DNA of 64,000 nt, taken from NCBI GenBank assembly GCA_015057165.1, contig SVEY01000007.1, positions 51,537 to 115,536 of the forward strand, written 5' to 3'. This DNA comes from Lachnospiraceae bacterium. GTDB lineage: Bacteria; Bacillota; Clostridia; Lachnospirales; Lachnospiraceae. Both the position numbers and the translations under genes were made by a program. Of the stretch, positions 39,247-49,209 are shown piece by piece; the stretch's first letter is position 1; each line of letters opens with the position of its first letter. Under the pieces are notes generated by a model. The model saw only the letters and a list, made by a program, of their open reading frames with translations. It searched no databases and was not told the origin of the DNA.

Positions 39247-39906
39247 TTACTGGTTTCCTCCTTCCTTATTTCCCTTTGTAGGAAGTACTTCACCTTTGTA
39301 AATCCAAACCTTAACACCAACTTTACCATAAGTTGTGTCAGCCTCTGCGAATCCATAATCAATGTCAGCACGAAGTGTCTGAAGTGGAATTGTTCCTTCA
39401 TTGTAGAATTCTGTACGTGCCATATCTGCACCACCAAGACGTCCTGATACAGATGTCTTAATACCCTGTACACCAGCCTTCATAGCTCTTGACATGCAAG
39501 ACTTCATAGCACGACGGAAAGACACACGATTCTCTAATTGTGCAGCAATATTTTCTGCTACAAGTTGTGCATCTTTGTCAGGTCTCTTTACTTCTTTGAT
39601 GTCAACAACAAGCTTCTTGTCTGTTAACTTCTGAAGTTCAGATTTAACCTTTTCAATCTCAGCTCCACCTTTACCAATTACGATACCAGGCTTTGCTGTG
39701 TAAACTATTACTTTAACCCTATCAGAGTATCTCTCAATATTGATCTTAGATACACCTGCTATATATAATTTCTTCTTAAGAAACTTTCTGATATTATTGT
39801 CTTCAACTAAGTTGTCTGCGAATTCACCTTTCTCTGCATACCACTTAGAATCCCAATCCTTAATAATACCGACTCTTAAGCCATGAGGATTAACTTTTTG
39901 TCCCAT
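39247..39906 (-). CDS. rpsC: 30S ribosomal protein S3
   Basis: [24 protein letters not shown]...GKGG KH core. Confidence 0.97.
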   Translation of the reverse strand: MGQKVNPHGLRVGIIKDWDSKWYAEKGEFADNLVEDNNIRKFLKKKLYIAGVSKINIERYSDRVKVIVYTAKPGIVIGKGGAEIEKVKSELQKLTDKKLVVDIKEVKRPDKDAQLVAENIAAQLENRVSFRRAMKSCMSRAMKAGVQGIKTSVSGRLGGADMARTEFYNEGTIPLQTLRADIDYGFAEADTTYGKVGVKVWIYKGEVLPTKGNKEGGNQ

Positions 39907-39920
39907 GTTTGCCCTCCTTC

Positions 39921-40316
39921 TTACTTCTCATCAAGCACAATTGTGATATGGCTCATTCTCTTCTCGATTCTATAAGCTCTACCCTGTGCTCTTGGTCTGA
40001 TTCTCTTCATTGTAGGTCCCTTGTTAGCATAGCACTCTGCTACAACAAGGTTCTCCATACTATAATTCTTATCTGGATAGTTATTCTCTGCATTTGCGAT
40101 AGCAGATTTTAATAGCTTCTCTATAACGCCTGAAGCATATCTTGGGCTGTACGATACGATTGCAAGTGCAGTCTGTACATCCTTACCACGAATGGCATCT
40201 AATACGAAACAAGCTTTTTGAACTGACATTCTTGCATATGATAACTTAGCAGAAGGTCTAGTATCTTTGTTTGCATTTCTCTCTTGCTTTATCTGACTTC
40301 TATGTCCCTTAGCCAT
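39921..40316 (-). CDS. rplV: 50S ribosomal protein L22
   Basis: [29 protein letters not shown]. Confidence 0.97.
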   Translation of the reverse strand: MAKGHRSQIKQERNANKDTRPSAKLSYARMSVQKACFVLDAIRGKDVQTALAIVSYSPRYASGVIEKLLKSAIANAENNYPDKNYSMENLVVAECYANKGPTMKRIRPRAQGRAYRIEKRMSHITIVLDEK

Positions 40317-40344
40317 GAGAAAGCCTCCTTTCTGTTACTGTTTA

Positions 40345-40626
40345 TTATTTAACTTTAGATTTCTTCTCATCTTTGCCATGACCTCTGTAAGTTCTTGTTG
40401 CAACGAACTCACCAAGCTTATGACCTACCATATCTTCTGTGATATATACAGGCACATGCTTTCTTCCATCATGTACAGCAATTGTATGTCCAACCATTTG
40501 TGGGAAGATTGTTGAACGACGAGACCAAGTTTGGATTACACTCTTGTCTCCTGAAGCGTTCATAGCGTCAACCTTCTTTAATAAGCTTTTATCAGCAAAT
40601 GGTCCTTTCTTTAACGAACGTGCCAT
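40345..40626 (-). CDS. rpsS: 30S ribosomal protein S19
   Basis: [19 protein letters not shown]; start corrected from the 40797 ORF. Confidence 0.97.
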   Translation of the reverse strand: MARSLKKGPFADKSLLKKVDAMNASGDKSVIQTWSRRSTIFPQMVGHTIAVHDGRKHVPVYITEDMVGHKLGEFVATRTYRGHGKDEKKSKVK

Positions 40627-40636
40627 AATAACCTCC

Positions 40637-41479
40637 TTACTTAATTGCTCTACCGTCGCGTCTACGAACGATAAGCTTGTTAGACTTTTTGTTCTTCTTA
40701 CGTGTCTTAAGACCGAGTGCAGGTTTACCCCAAGGAGTACATGGACCCGGACGTCCGATTGGAGCTTTACCTTCACCACCACCATGTGGATGGTCATTAG
40801 GGTTCATAACAGAACCACGAACTGTAGGACGAATACCCATGTGACGTTTACGTCCAGCCTTACCAATCTTTACAAGGTTATGATCAGCATTTCCAATTGT
40901 TCCAATAGTAGCTCTACAATTAAGAGGAACCATTCTCATTTCACCAGAAGGAAGACGAAGTGTAGCATACTTTCCTTCTTTAGCCATAAGCTGTGCAGCA
41001 TTACCAGCAGAACGAACAAGTTGTCCACCCTTTCCTGGATAAAGCTCAATGTTGTGAATCATAGTACCAACAGGGATATTAGCAAGTGGTAGGCAATTTC
41101 CAACACTCACTTCTGCCTCAGAACCATTCATGATTGTTGTTCCAACCTTAAGTCCTTCTGGAGCAATAATGTATGCCTTCTCACCATCTGCATAACAGAT
41201 AAGTGCAATATTAGCTGTTCTGTTAGGATCATATTCAATTCCTAATACCTTAGCTGGCACATTGTCTTTCTTTCTCTTGAAATCAATAATTCTATATTTC
41301 TGTCTGTTACCACCACCATGGTGTCTGACTGTTATTTTACCTTGGTTGTTACGACCAGCGTTCTTTTTCTTAGAAGTTACTAATGACTTCTCAGGAGTCT
41401 TCTTTGTTACTTCAGAAAAATCAGAACCTGTCATATTTCTTCTTGAAGGTGTATATGGGTTGTATGTTTTAATTCCCAT
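40637..41479 (-). CDS. rplB: 50S ribosomal protein L2
   Basis: [17 protein letters not shown]...[18 protein letters not shown]. Confidence 0.97.
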   Translation of the reverse strand: MGIKTYNPYTPSRRNMTGSDFSEVTKKTPEKSLVTSKKKNAGRNNQGKITVRHHGGGNRQKYRIIDFKRKKDNVPAKVLGIEYDPNRTANIALICYADGEKAYIIAPEGLKVGTTIMNGSEAEVSVGNCLPLANIPVGTMIHNIELYPGKGGQLVRSAGNAAQLMAKEGKYATLRLPSGEMRMVPLNCRATIGTIGNADHNLVKIGKAGRKRHMGIRPTVRGSVMNPNDHPHGGGEGKAPIGRPGPCTPWGKPALGLKTRKKNKKSNKLIVRRRDGRAIK

Positions 41480-41545
41480 TATAATTCTCCTTTCTCAATC
41501 GATTTATTATCGTACTTTACTGTACTTAATGTTGTTAATTACATT

Positions 41546-41845
41546 TTAGAGTCCAGAGAAAATCTCGATTTCCTTGCTATCCTCTGTTAATGTAACGATT
41601 GCCTTCTTTGTCTTAGCAGTCTTTCCATAAGTCATTCCACGTCTCTTTGTCTTGCCTTCGCAATTCATTGTGTTAACAGACTTAACCTTTGTTCCTTCGA
41701 ACATCTTCTCAACTGCTTCTTTAATCATTGTCTTGTTAGCCTCAGGATGTACTAAGAATGTATACTTCTTATCGGCCATGCCATTCATACTCTTCTCAGT
41801 TACAAGTGGCTTTAGAATTACGTCATAATATTGTACGTTTGCCAT
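41546..41845 (-). CDS. rplW: 50S ribosomal protein L23
   Basis: [14 protein letters not shown]...[13 protein letters not shown]. Confidence 0.96.
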   Translation of the reverse strand: MANVQYYDVILKPLVTEKSMNGMADKKYTFLVHPEANKTMIKEAVEKMFEGTKVKSVNTMNCEGKTKRRGMTYGKTAKTKKAIVTLTEDSKEIEIFSGL

Positions 41846-42465
41846 TATGCATACACCTCCTGAATATTCTTTACTGCGTCCTTAGTAAGAACGAGTGTAT
41901 TATACTTTAAGATGTCATATACATTAATTGTCTCTGTTGAAGCAGTTTTAATAGAAGGAATGTTCTTTGCTGATGCAACTACATTCTTATCATTATCTGC
42001 TAGAACAACTAATGCCTTATCAACATTAAGATTATTCATAACATTTGCAAATGTCTTTGTCTTAATCTCATCCATCTTAAGTTCATCTACAACAACTATC
42101 TTGTTCTCTAAAACTCTTGATGTAAGCGCACTCTTAAGTGCAGCCCTCTTCTCTTTCTTATTTAACTTGAAAGAATAATCTCTAGGTGTTGGAGCAAATA
42201 CAACTCCACCGCCTGTCCACTGTGGAGCTCTGATAGAACCTTGTCTTGCATGACCTGTTCCCTTCTGTCTCCATGGTTTTCTACCACCACCACGAACTTC
42301 AGAACGTGTCTTAGCCTTCTGTGTTCCCTGGCGATTATTAGCAAGCTGTTGAACAACTGCCATGTGTACTAAGTGTTCGTTTACTTCTACACCAAATACG
42401 GCATCATCCAAATTGATTGATTCAACTTCTTTGCCGTCCATATTGTATACGGATACTTTAGCCAT
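41845..42465 (-). CDS. rplD: 50S ribosomal protein L4
   Basis: [35 protein letters not shown]. Confidence 0.97.
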   Translation of the reverse strand: MAKVSVYNMDGKEVESINLDDAVFGVEVNEHLVHMAVVQQLANNRQGTQKAKTRSEVRGGGRKPWRQKGTGHARQGSIRAPQWTGGGVVFAPTPRDYSFKLNKKEKRAALKSALTSRVLENKIVVVDELKMDEIKTKTFANVMNNLNVDKALVVLADNDKNVVASAKNIPSIKTASTETINVYDILKYNTLVLTKDAVKNIQEVYA

Positions 42466-42493
42466 CGTAAAGTTCCTCCTTTCATAATCTCAA

Positions 42494-43165
42494 TTATTTA
42501 GCTGCTTTTACTGATTCTTTAATTGTTACTAAAGACTTCTTAGGTCCTGGAACAGCACCCTTAACTAAAAGCAAGTTGTTCTCTGCGTCAACACGTACAA
42601 CTTCAAGATTCTGAATTGTAACCTTAACGCTACCCATATGACCAGGCATTCCCTTGCCCTTGAATACCTTACTAGGTGAAGAACAAGCACCATTGGAACC
42701 TTGATGACGATGGAACTTAGAACCGTGAGCCATAGGTCCTCTATGTTGACCAAGTCTCTTAATAGCACCCTGGAATCCTTTTCCCTTTGAGATTGCTGTT
42801 GCATCAACTTTATCGCCTTCTGCAAAAATATCAGCCTTAATCTCATCAGCAAGATTATACTCAGCGCTATTTTCAAACTTGAATTCTCTTACATATCTCT
42901 TTGCGCTTACGCCAGCCTTCTCGAAATGACCCATCTCTGGCTTATTAACACCATGTCTGTGCCATACCTTGTTGTCTGAACTTACACTTTTCTCTTTCTT
43001 GTCTACAAAACCAACTTGAACAGCTTCATATCCATCGTTCTCTACTGTCTTAACCTGTGTTACTACACAAGGACCAGCTTGAAGAACTGTTACAGGGATT
43101 AAAGCACCTTCTGAATCAAATACTTGAGTCATTCCAAGCTTTGTAGCTAAAATCGCTTTCTTCAT
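42494..43165 (-). CDS. rplC: 50S ribosomal protein L3
   Basis: [13 protein letters not shown]...[26 protein letters not shown]. Confidence 0.97.
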   Translation of the reverse strand: MKKAILATKLGMTQVFDSEGALIPVTVLQAGPCVVTQVKTVENDGYEAVQVGFVDKKEKSVSSDNKVWHRHGVNKPEMGHFEKAGVSAKRYVREFKFENSAEYNLADEIKADIFAEGDKVDATAISKGKGFQGAIKRLGQHRGPMAHGSKFHRHQGSNGACSSPSKVFKGKGMPGHMGSVKVTIQNLEVVRVDAENNLLLVKGAVPGPKKSLVTIKESVKAAK

Positions 43166-43300
43166 TATTATTTCCTCCTAATTAATCTACAGCGGAACGC
43201 ATATAATGCATTCATACTAGTTACAAGGTGTCTCGCTCTATTTTCGTGCTCTGCACGAATTCGCTCGACCAGCAATATCTCGACTTTGTCGAAACACAGC

Positions 43301-43618
43301 TTATTTCTCTTTCATCTTAATGTTGATATCAACACCAGCAGGCATTTCAAGAGTTGATAGAGCATCTACCGTCTTTTGTGTAGGTGTGATGATATCAATA
43401 AGTCTCTTATGAGTTCTCTGCTCAAACTGCTCTCTAGAATCCTTATACTTATGAGTAGCTCTAAGAATTGTAACAACTTCCTTCTTAGTAGGAAGAGGTA
43501 CTGGTCCACTCACCTGTGATCCGTTCTTCTTTACAGTTTCGATGATTTTCTTAGCAGATGAATCAACTAATTCGTGATCATATGCCTTAAGTGTGATTCT
43601 CATAAATTGAGTTGCCAT
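43301..43618 (-). CDS. rpsJ: 30S ribosomal protein S10
   Basis: [42 protein letters not shown]. Confidence 0.97.
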   Translation of the reverse strand: MATQFMRITLKAYDHELVDSSAKKIIETVKKNGSQVSGPVPLPTKKEVVTILRATHKYKDSREQFEQRTHKRLIDIITPTQKTVDALSTLEMPAGVDINIKMKEK

Positions 43619-43878
43619 AAAAAAAGTCGCCTCCTTTTCGCACTTTAATAGTGAGACAAGCGGTGACTGTACACTTTACCGTGTGTGTCCTATAATTATT
43701 AGGAACAATCCTCACGGACAGTTTCTGTATTAACAAGACTACATTAGCAGTCTTTACAGACTTATTATTTGTACAGTGACTTGTCGCCAGTTTTAGTAAC
43801 TTGACATTCGCTCCACGGAAAACCTGCCAATTTACTTGGCAGCAACCTCACGCTTCATAGCTATCGATGTCACAGCAC
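43619..43878 (-). promoter_or_regulatory. ~260-nt structured 5' leader of the S10 operon
   Basis: Helices TGCCAA/TTGGCA, CTGTACA/TGTACAG (43667-43673/43770-43776) and CTTGTC/GACAAG (43655-43660/43780-43785). Confidence 0.6.
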
Positions 43879-43883
43879 GTACT

Positions 43884-43912
43884 AATATACAATAGATTTA
43901 AAGGGTTTGCAA
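43884..43912 (-). promoter_or_regulatory. Candidate S10 operon promoter TTGCAA-N17-TATATT
   Basis: Minus-strand -35 at 43907-43912, -10 at 43884-43889. Confidence 0.5.
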
Positions 43913-44076
43913 GGATTATTTGAGAAAGATTGTATTTTTTTAAGAACATTTTCTAAAGTTGTGGTTTTATTAAGAAGAATACACTAAATATAGGGTCCAG
44001 TACAGATTTTCAAAAAAATGGAGCATGGTAAAAATCACCACACTCCATTAATTATACGTAACTTATAATGTAATAA

Positions 44077-44541
44077 TTATTCAGTCACTTGCATTTGATC
44101 AACAATTTTACCTAATGATTCAATCATTGTTACCATAGAATCATTCATCTTCTTGTAATCATCCTGAGACTTGAAATCGCTCTCCTGAAGTTGTCCCATC
44201 TCTTCGATTACCTTCTTAGCTTCACCCATAAGATTTTCAACCTGGTCATCCTGCTTAATCTGCTTGTTCATGTATAAGCTCTCTACCTGATTGTAGCACT
44301 CTACTAAGATTGCGTAATTAGTCTGCAAATCAGCAAATGTTATATCACCTTCTGGTTTTACAGGTGTCTTGGCTGTTGTCGTTGTTGTAGTTGTTGTTGT
44401 TCCATTTGCGTCAGTCTTTTGAGTAGTTGTAGTTGTTGTTCCATCATCATTTGTAGTTGTCTTAGTTGAACATGAACAACCTGCTAAAAGTGATGTAGCC
44501 ATTACTCCCGCTACAAACAATACCAATAACTTCTTTCTCAT
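44077..44541 (-). CDS. Thr-rich lipoprotein, hypothetical
   Basis: Lipobox LLAGC; poly-Thr linker; terminator hairpin at ~44018-44048. Confidence 0.7.
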   Translation of the reverse strand: MRKKLLVLFVAGVMATSLLAGCSCSTKTTTNDDGTTTTTTQKTDANGTTTTTTTTTAKTPVKPEGDITFADLQTNYAILVECYNQVESLYMNKQIKQDDQVENLMGEAKKVIEEMGQLQESDFKSQDDYKKMNDSMVTMIESLGKIVDQMQVTE

Positions 44542-44737
44542 TTTTTACTCCCCTCTTTTTATAACAAGATAAATTTAACTTCTATATGGCAAAGTCATTC
44601 TCATTGCCACATTCAAAATTTTAACATATAGATTTTAGGCTGTAAAGACTTTTGTTCACACTTTAAACACATTTTATCAACTATAAAGTATGTATCAAAT
44701 AACCACTTCACGTAGCGCTATGGTTGCAATGTAAAAC

Positions 44738-44848
44738 TCATCTTAACAATACAGCTTTTTTGCGTGAATACATTTCACCCATATATTGGTCTTTACCCTT
44801 TTTCTTCGCTTTGTATAGTATATCATCAGCCTGACGAATCATAAGTAG
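44738..44848 (-). pseudogene. Remnant of a GGDEF (diguanylate cyclase) domain C-terminus
   Basis: LLMIRQADDILYKAKKKGKDQYMG matches GGDEF C-terminal xADxALYxAKxxGKxxY; no upstream domain. Confidence 0.7.
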
Positions 44849-44894
44849 TGGCCTAGTCTACGAAGTAAATCAGACATGATTTACGCCTCCTGAC

Positions 44895-45518
44895 TTAATC
44901 AGTTTTCTTTTTTCTTTTAACGAAGAAGTACCACACAATGAGACATCCTATAAGTCCGGCAATGATACCGATAATCATACCGCAAAGTACGTCGCTTGGA
45001 TAATGAACACAGCGTATTATTCTTGAGATTCCCACAATGAGAGGGATAATGAATAGAGCCCATGCCCATCTTCTCTTTTCCGTAATAAGTACAGAAGCAA
45101 GAGCTGTAATAGCCGCAAAGGTCATAGATGTATGACCGGACGGGAATGATAAATCATCCTCAAGATGTGAGCCTGCATTTGTCCAGTGAATATAATAAGT
45201 CTCCCAGAATGGAGTATTCTGCAATGTCACGTAAGGTCTTAACCTTCCTATCCCCGGCTTAATAAGAACATTTACCAAAAGTAAAGCTACTATAAAGGCA
45301 ATTACCATTGCCACTCCGTATTTTCTGGTCTTCTTCGGAAAGCAAAGAATCACCGAAATCGCAAAAACAATGATGTAAGCGATAGCATCTCCCATGTGCT
45401 GACAAATATCAGCTATACCAATAGTAAATGCGTTCTGGAATTGCCAAAAAAAAGTATACAGTGCAGTATCAAATCCGTAGAAGAACTGATCTACCACTGA
45501 GCCTAGTTGTCCAAACAT
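44895..45518 (-). CDS. Phosphatase PAP2 family membrane protein
   Basis: KPGIGRLRPY, FPSGHTSMTFA, RIIRCVHYPSDVLCG. Confidence 0.9.
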   Translation of the reverse strand: MFGQLGSVVDQFFYGFDTALYTFFWQFQNAFTIGIADICQHMGDAIAYIIVFAISVILCFPKKTRKYGVAMVIAFIVALLLVNVLIKPGIGRLRPYVTLQNTPFWETYYIHWTNAGSHLEDDLSFPSGHTSMTFAAITALASVLITEKRRWAWALFIIPLIVGISRIIRCVHYPSDVLCGMIIGIIAGLIGCLIVWYFFVKRKKKTD

Positions 45519-45605
45519 TTTATTATCTTCCTTTACTATTAGATTTCCAATCCGATAAGGATTGGATGTAAGATGAAATTATACCATAATATCTGCATTT
45601 TGTCA

Positions 45606-46388
45606 TCACATACGCTCTACCATATATTTTATTATCTTTGTAGCGTCATGTGCCGCTTCTTTCTTAAAGGTCTCAAACTCAACAGCCTGAGAAGCATCTG
45701 ACTTATCAGAGATAGCACGAATAACTACAAATGGTGTATTGTTAAGATAACAAGCCTGGGCAATTGCTGCACCTTCCATCTCTGCGCACATACCCCCGAA
45801 ATCAGCTTTAATCTTTTCTTTCTGCTCATTGGTAGATATGAACTGATCTCCCGAACATACTCTACCCTCATAGACATGTGCGTTAGGAACAACAGCTTTT
45901 GCTGCCTCTACAGCCAGATTTTTCACTGTCTCGTCAGCCGGGAATGCATATAATCCGGTGTAGGGGATTTCCCCTTTTGCAAATCCTATTGTCTCTACGT
46001 TAAAATCATGTTGTACTGCATCAGTTGATACCACTATATCACCTATATTCAACTGATTATCCAAAGAGCCGGCAACGCCGGTGTTAATAATACCTATACA
46101 TCCGTAATCATTAATAAGTGTATGGGCGCATATTCCGGCATTTACCTTGCCCATTCCACATTTTACAACAACTACATCTTTACCGCTAAGCTTACCCTCA
46201 TAGAATTCCATACCTGCAATCTTATTGGTCTTCGTGCCTTCCAATGCATCCTTAAGGGGATTAACCTCTTCATCCATAGCTCCTATTATGCCAATTCTAT
46301 CTATTTTCTTATTATCACTATTAGTACATCCACCAATTAGAACCGTTACAATCATAACCATTAACATGATTAAAAATTTTTTCTTCAT
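45606..46388 (-). CDS. MTA/SAH nucleosidase-like lipoprotein
   Basis: IGIIGAMDEEVNPLKDAL, GMGKVNAGICAHTLI, GVAGSLD, SGDQF, MEGAAIAQACY; lipobox LIGGC. Confidence 0.88.
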   Translation of the reverse strand: MKKKFLIMLMVMIVTVLIGGCTNSDNKKIDRIGIIGAMDEEVNPLKDALEGTKTNKIAGMEFYEGKLSGKDVVVVKCGMGKVNAGICAHTLINDYGCIGIINTGVAGSLDNQLNIGDIVVSTDAVQHDFNVETIGFAKGEIPYTGLYAFPADETVKNLAVEAAKAVVPNAHVYEGRVCSGDQFISTNEQKEKIKADFGGMCAEMEGAAIAQACYLNNTPFVVIRAISDKSDASQAVEFETFKKEAAHDATKIIKYMVERM

Positions 46389-46447
46389 TAATTATTAACT
46401 CCTTCTATCTTTAAAATTCATCTGAGAACCTGCTATTCTCTCACCTA

Positions 46448-46487
46448 ACAAAAGGCTTCAGGAACCACTTATTCCCCGAAGCCCTTT
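46448..46487 (-). terminator. Hairpin downstream of the EEP-family gene
   Basis: AAAGGCTTCaGGAA...TTCCcCGAAGCCcTTT. Confidence 0.7.
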
Positions 46488-46519
46488 AATGTTATGCGTT
46501 TTACACTAACATATTACAG

Positions 46520-47578
46520 TTACTGTTGTATAGTAAAACTCATCTTAACAGGGTTATGATCTGTGTAAGCGAATTTCTTATCAAGGTTAGATACCTGATT
46601 AACAGTTATATTATTAGATACTATAAAACCATCTATTATATATAACTGAGTTGTCTCATCTAGTGCATGATCATCCAATCTACATGTAGCCACATTATCT
46701 GCTACTGCAAATGAGAATCCTTCTGCAAGATCAGAATTATTAATTATACCTGGTGCCCATTTATTATTTTTCTTCGTATCCTCTGTTAATGGGAAGGAAT
46801 TCGCAACAGGTTCAAATGTCTGATTAAAGTCACCACCTGCTATAACATAATTGCCTTTCTTATACTCCTCAGAGAGTAGATCCATAAGCTGCTTAGTCTG
46901 CGCAATCTTTCCTTCACCGGAATCATACGCCTCCAGGTGTAGATTAACAAGTACCAATTCCTTGTCACTTCCCTGAATTGGTATGCGAGTCTCTAACAAG
47001 CATCTCTTAAGATTTACCATAGATATTGGCCAGCTAAATGATATAGGAAGCTGGTAACGGGTAGCAGATGTTACTCCATAGCCTGTCATAGTTACTATTC
47101 CTGCTTTAACTTTACCCATGCCTTTGTTAAATGGTACATAGAACACGTCAAAGTTAGGAGCAAACATAGAAGACTGCCCCGTAGCTTTCTGGAATATAGG
47201 AAGTTCATCAATATAATAACTTCTCTTTGCATCACGATCCACTTCCTGCAAGAAGTTAATATCAGCCTTTTCTTCAGAAAGAATCGCTGCCATACCATCG
47301 AGATTCTTCTTAACCAAATCTTCGCTCTCAGGAATAACAGTATTGCCTCCGTCGAAATAACAATCCTGATCAGAAGACAATGCGCCATATCCCACATTAA
47401 ATGTTAATATTGATGCTGGCGTTCCTGCCTGCAATACTCCCTTTTGAGGATTCTCTACCTCAACATCTTCCACATCCTTAGGCTTATACTCGTTAATTGC
47501 AAATACCCCAAGAAATATTGCAACTGCTAGTACAAGAACTCCTATTATACTAGCTAATACAATTAAAAACTTCTTCAT
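46520..47578 (-). CDS. Membrane-anchored endonuclease/exonuclease/phosphatase family protein
   Basis: ILTFNVGYG, INFLQEVD, LVLVNLHLEAYDSGE, VIAGGDFNQ, TDHNPV. Confidence 0.88.
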   Translation of the reverse strand: MKKFLIVLASIIGVLVLAVAIFLGVFAINEYKPKDVEDVEVENPQKGVLQAGTPASILTFNVGYGALSSDQDCYFDGGNTVIPESEDLVKKNLDGMAAILSEEKADINFLQEVDRDAKRSYYIDELPIFQKATGQSSMFAPNFDVFYVPFNKGMGKVKAGIVTMTGYGVTSATRYQLPISFSWPISMVNLKRCLLETRIPIQGSDKELVLVNLHLEAYDSGEGKIAQTKQLMDLLSEEYKKGNYVIAGGDFNQTFEPVANSFPLTEDTKKNNKWAPGIINNSDLAEGFSFAVADNVATCRLDDHALDETTQLYIIDGFIVSNNITVNQVSNLDKKFAYTDHNPVKMSFTIQQ

Positions 47579-47612
47579 TAAATACCCCCTTTTTTAAGCA
47601 AAAACAAACTAG

Positions 47613-49121
47613 TTACTCTTCAACAACATCTTTTGTCTTTTTTAATTCAAGTTCATCACATATTCTCTTATACTCATCTTCATCAAGCTTATAGAACTTA
47701 TGATATATAAACCATGATACAATCATAAATACACAAGGTATAAGAGTAAGTGCAATCAGAAGTCCTACGTTCTGTGTATGACCAACTGATGCTATAACCT
47801 GACTAATCTGAGCAGACTTCTCTTCAGCACTAATTGCTCCTGCATTAGCAAGCTGTTCTAAATCTTGAATCTCATTAGTATAATCTGTAACTCTACATAT
47901 AATATATGTTACTGTTGTAATTACAACTACAAGTGATGTTGCAAGCTTAGTCAAAAATGGTCTCATAGATGTAATAATACCTTCGTCACGAGTACCAAAC
48001 ATCAGTTCATTATACTCTACCGTATTAATAATAGAAATCATCATTACAAGATATAATCCATATTGTCCAAGATTCGCTAGCATAAATCCTACTGTAAATA
48101 CCCAGAACTTAATAGTATCTCCTGTGGGCATTAATAATCCAGAAGCAAATTGAATTATATATCCAATAACAGCTACCACCATCATCATCTTAAGAAATGG
48201 CTTACGATTGATCTTCCTTGAAATCATCGGATAGAATAGCATCATTAGTCCCGTAACAGCCATTCCTATCGTTGTAAATGTGGAATAAAGACCACCTTCG
48301 TATCCAAATTCAAAATAGATATAGTTAGCACCAACGCCTCCTACAGCAATATTATTACCTATTTCCTGTATCAAAAAGCACACGCACATTACAAGCAGCT
48401 GCTTGTTACCACCGATTGTCTTAACAATCTTCTTGAAGCTAACTTTTGTAGCCGGCTTTGCCATATCATCTCTGTTCTCTTTAACACCAAGGATTGTAAA
48501 CAGACCAAAGGCTGGCGCCAATACACCAATTATTAGAGCTATTCTTCCATATGCCGTCTGTGCATTTCCACCAAGGGCATATGCTCCCGTGGTAAAGAGC
48601 GGAATTGCCACTGATGCAGCAACATTTCCAATTCCAGCAAAAAGCGTTGCTCTTGATGTAAATTGATTCCTTGAATTATTATCTTTCGACAATGCAGGTA
48701 TCATTCCCCAATATGCTATATCATTCATTGTATAGGTAATAGAATACAGGAAATATACTATTCCAAATACCCAGATAAAAGGCCATCCTTGAAGTGTAGT
48801 ATTGAATGTAACGTACACAACAACACTAGTACTGATAAGACCAATTACAAGCCATGGCTTGAACTTACCAAATTTACTTCGAGTTCTCTCAATAATATTA
48901 CCCATTAGCGGGTCATTGATTGCATCAAATACTCTTGCAGCAACCATAATTGCAGTAATAGCAACAAGCTGTGCGTTAGTCAAATCCCTAGTGTAAAGTA
49001 CATATAGATATACAAAATTCGTAAAGAGAACGTATATCATATCACGCCCAACTGTACCTAGTGGATAGAACCAGAGATTTTTCTTCTTGTTCTTTACCTC
49101 TATTGATTGTTTCTCCTCCAT
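47613..49121 (-). CDS. MFS/GPH-type glycoside-cation symporter
   Basis: FDAINDPLMGNIIERTRSKFGKFKPWLVIG; 12 TM pattern. Confidence 0.85.
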   Translation of the reverse strand: MEEKQSIEVKNKKKNLWFYPLGTVGRDMIYVLFTNFVYLYVLYTRDLTNAQLVAITAIMVAARVFDAINDPLMGNIIERTRSKFGKFKPWLVIGLISTSVVVYVTFNTTLQGWPFIWVFGIVYFLYSITYTMNDIAYWGMIPALSKDNNSRNQFTSRATLFAGIGNVAASVAIPLFTTGAYALGGNAQTAYGRIALIIGVLAPAFGLFTILGVKENRDDMAKPATKVSFKKIVKTIGGNKQLLVMCVCFLIQEIGNNIAVGGVGANYIYFEFGYEGGLYSTFTTIGMAVTGLMMLFYPMISRKINRKPFLKMMMVVAVIGYIIQFASGLLMPTGDTIKFWVFTVGFMLANLGQYGLYLVMMISIINTVEYNELMFGTRDEGIITSMRPFLTKLATSLVVVITTVTYIICRVTDYTNEIQDLEQLANAGAISAEEKSAQISQVIASVGHTQNVGLLIALTLIPCVFMIVSWFIYHKFYKLDEDEYKRICDELELKKTKDVVEE

Positions 49122-49209
49122 TATACCCCCCTTTTATAACACATTTACAACACACCTATTATTATGAAGAAATTATAGCACCACTTGTTAGTGGCTTCAA
49201 GTGTATTAA

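Noticed and set aside
39225-39473. 82-aa minus-strand ORF
   Set aside because: Alternative frame inside rpsC.
40439-41092. 217-aa plus-strand ORF
   Set aside because: Antisense shadow of rplB/rpsS; no RBS or family resemblance.
44380-44470. ACA/ACT-rich repeat as a regulatory microsatellite
   Set aside because: It is the in-frame poly-Thr linker of a lipoprotein; no evidence for more.
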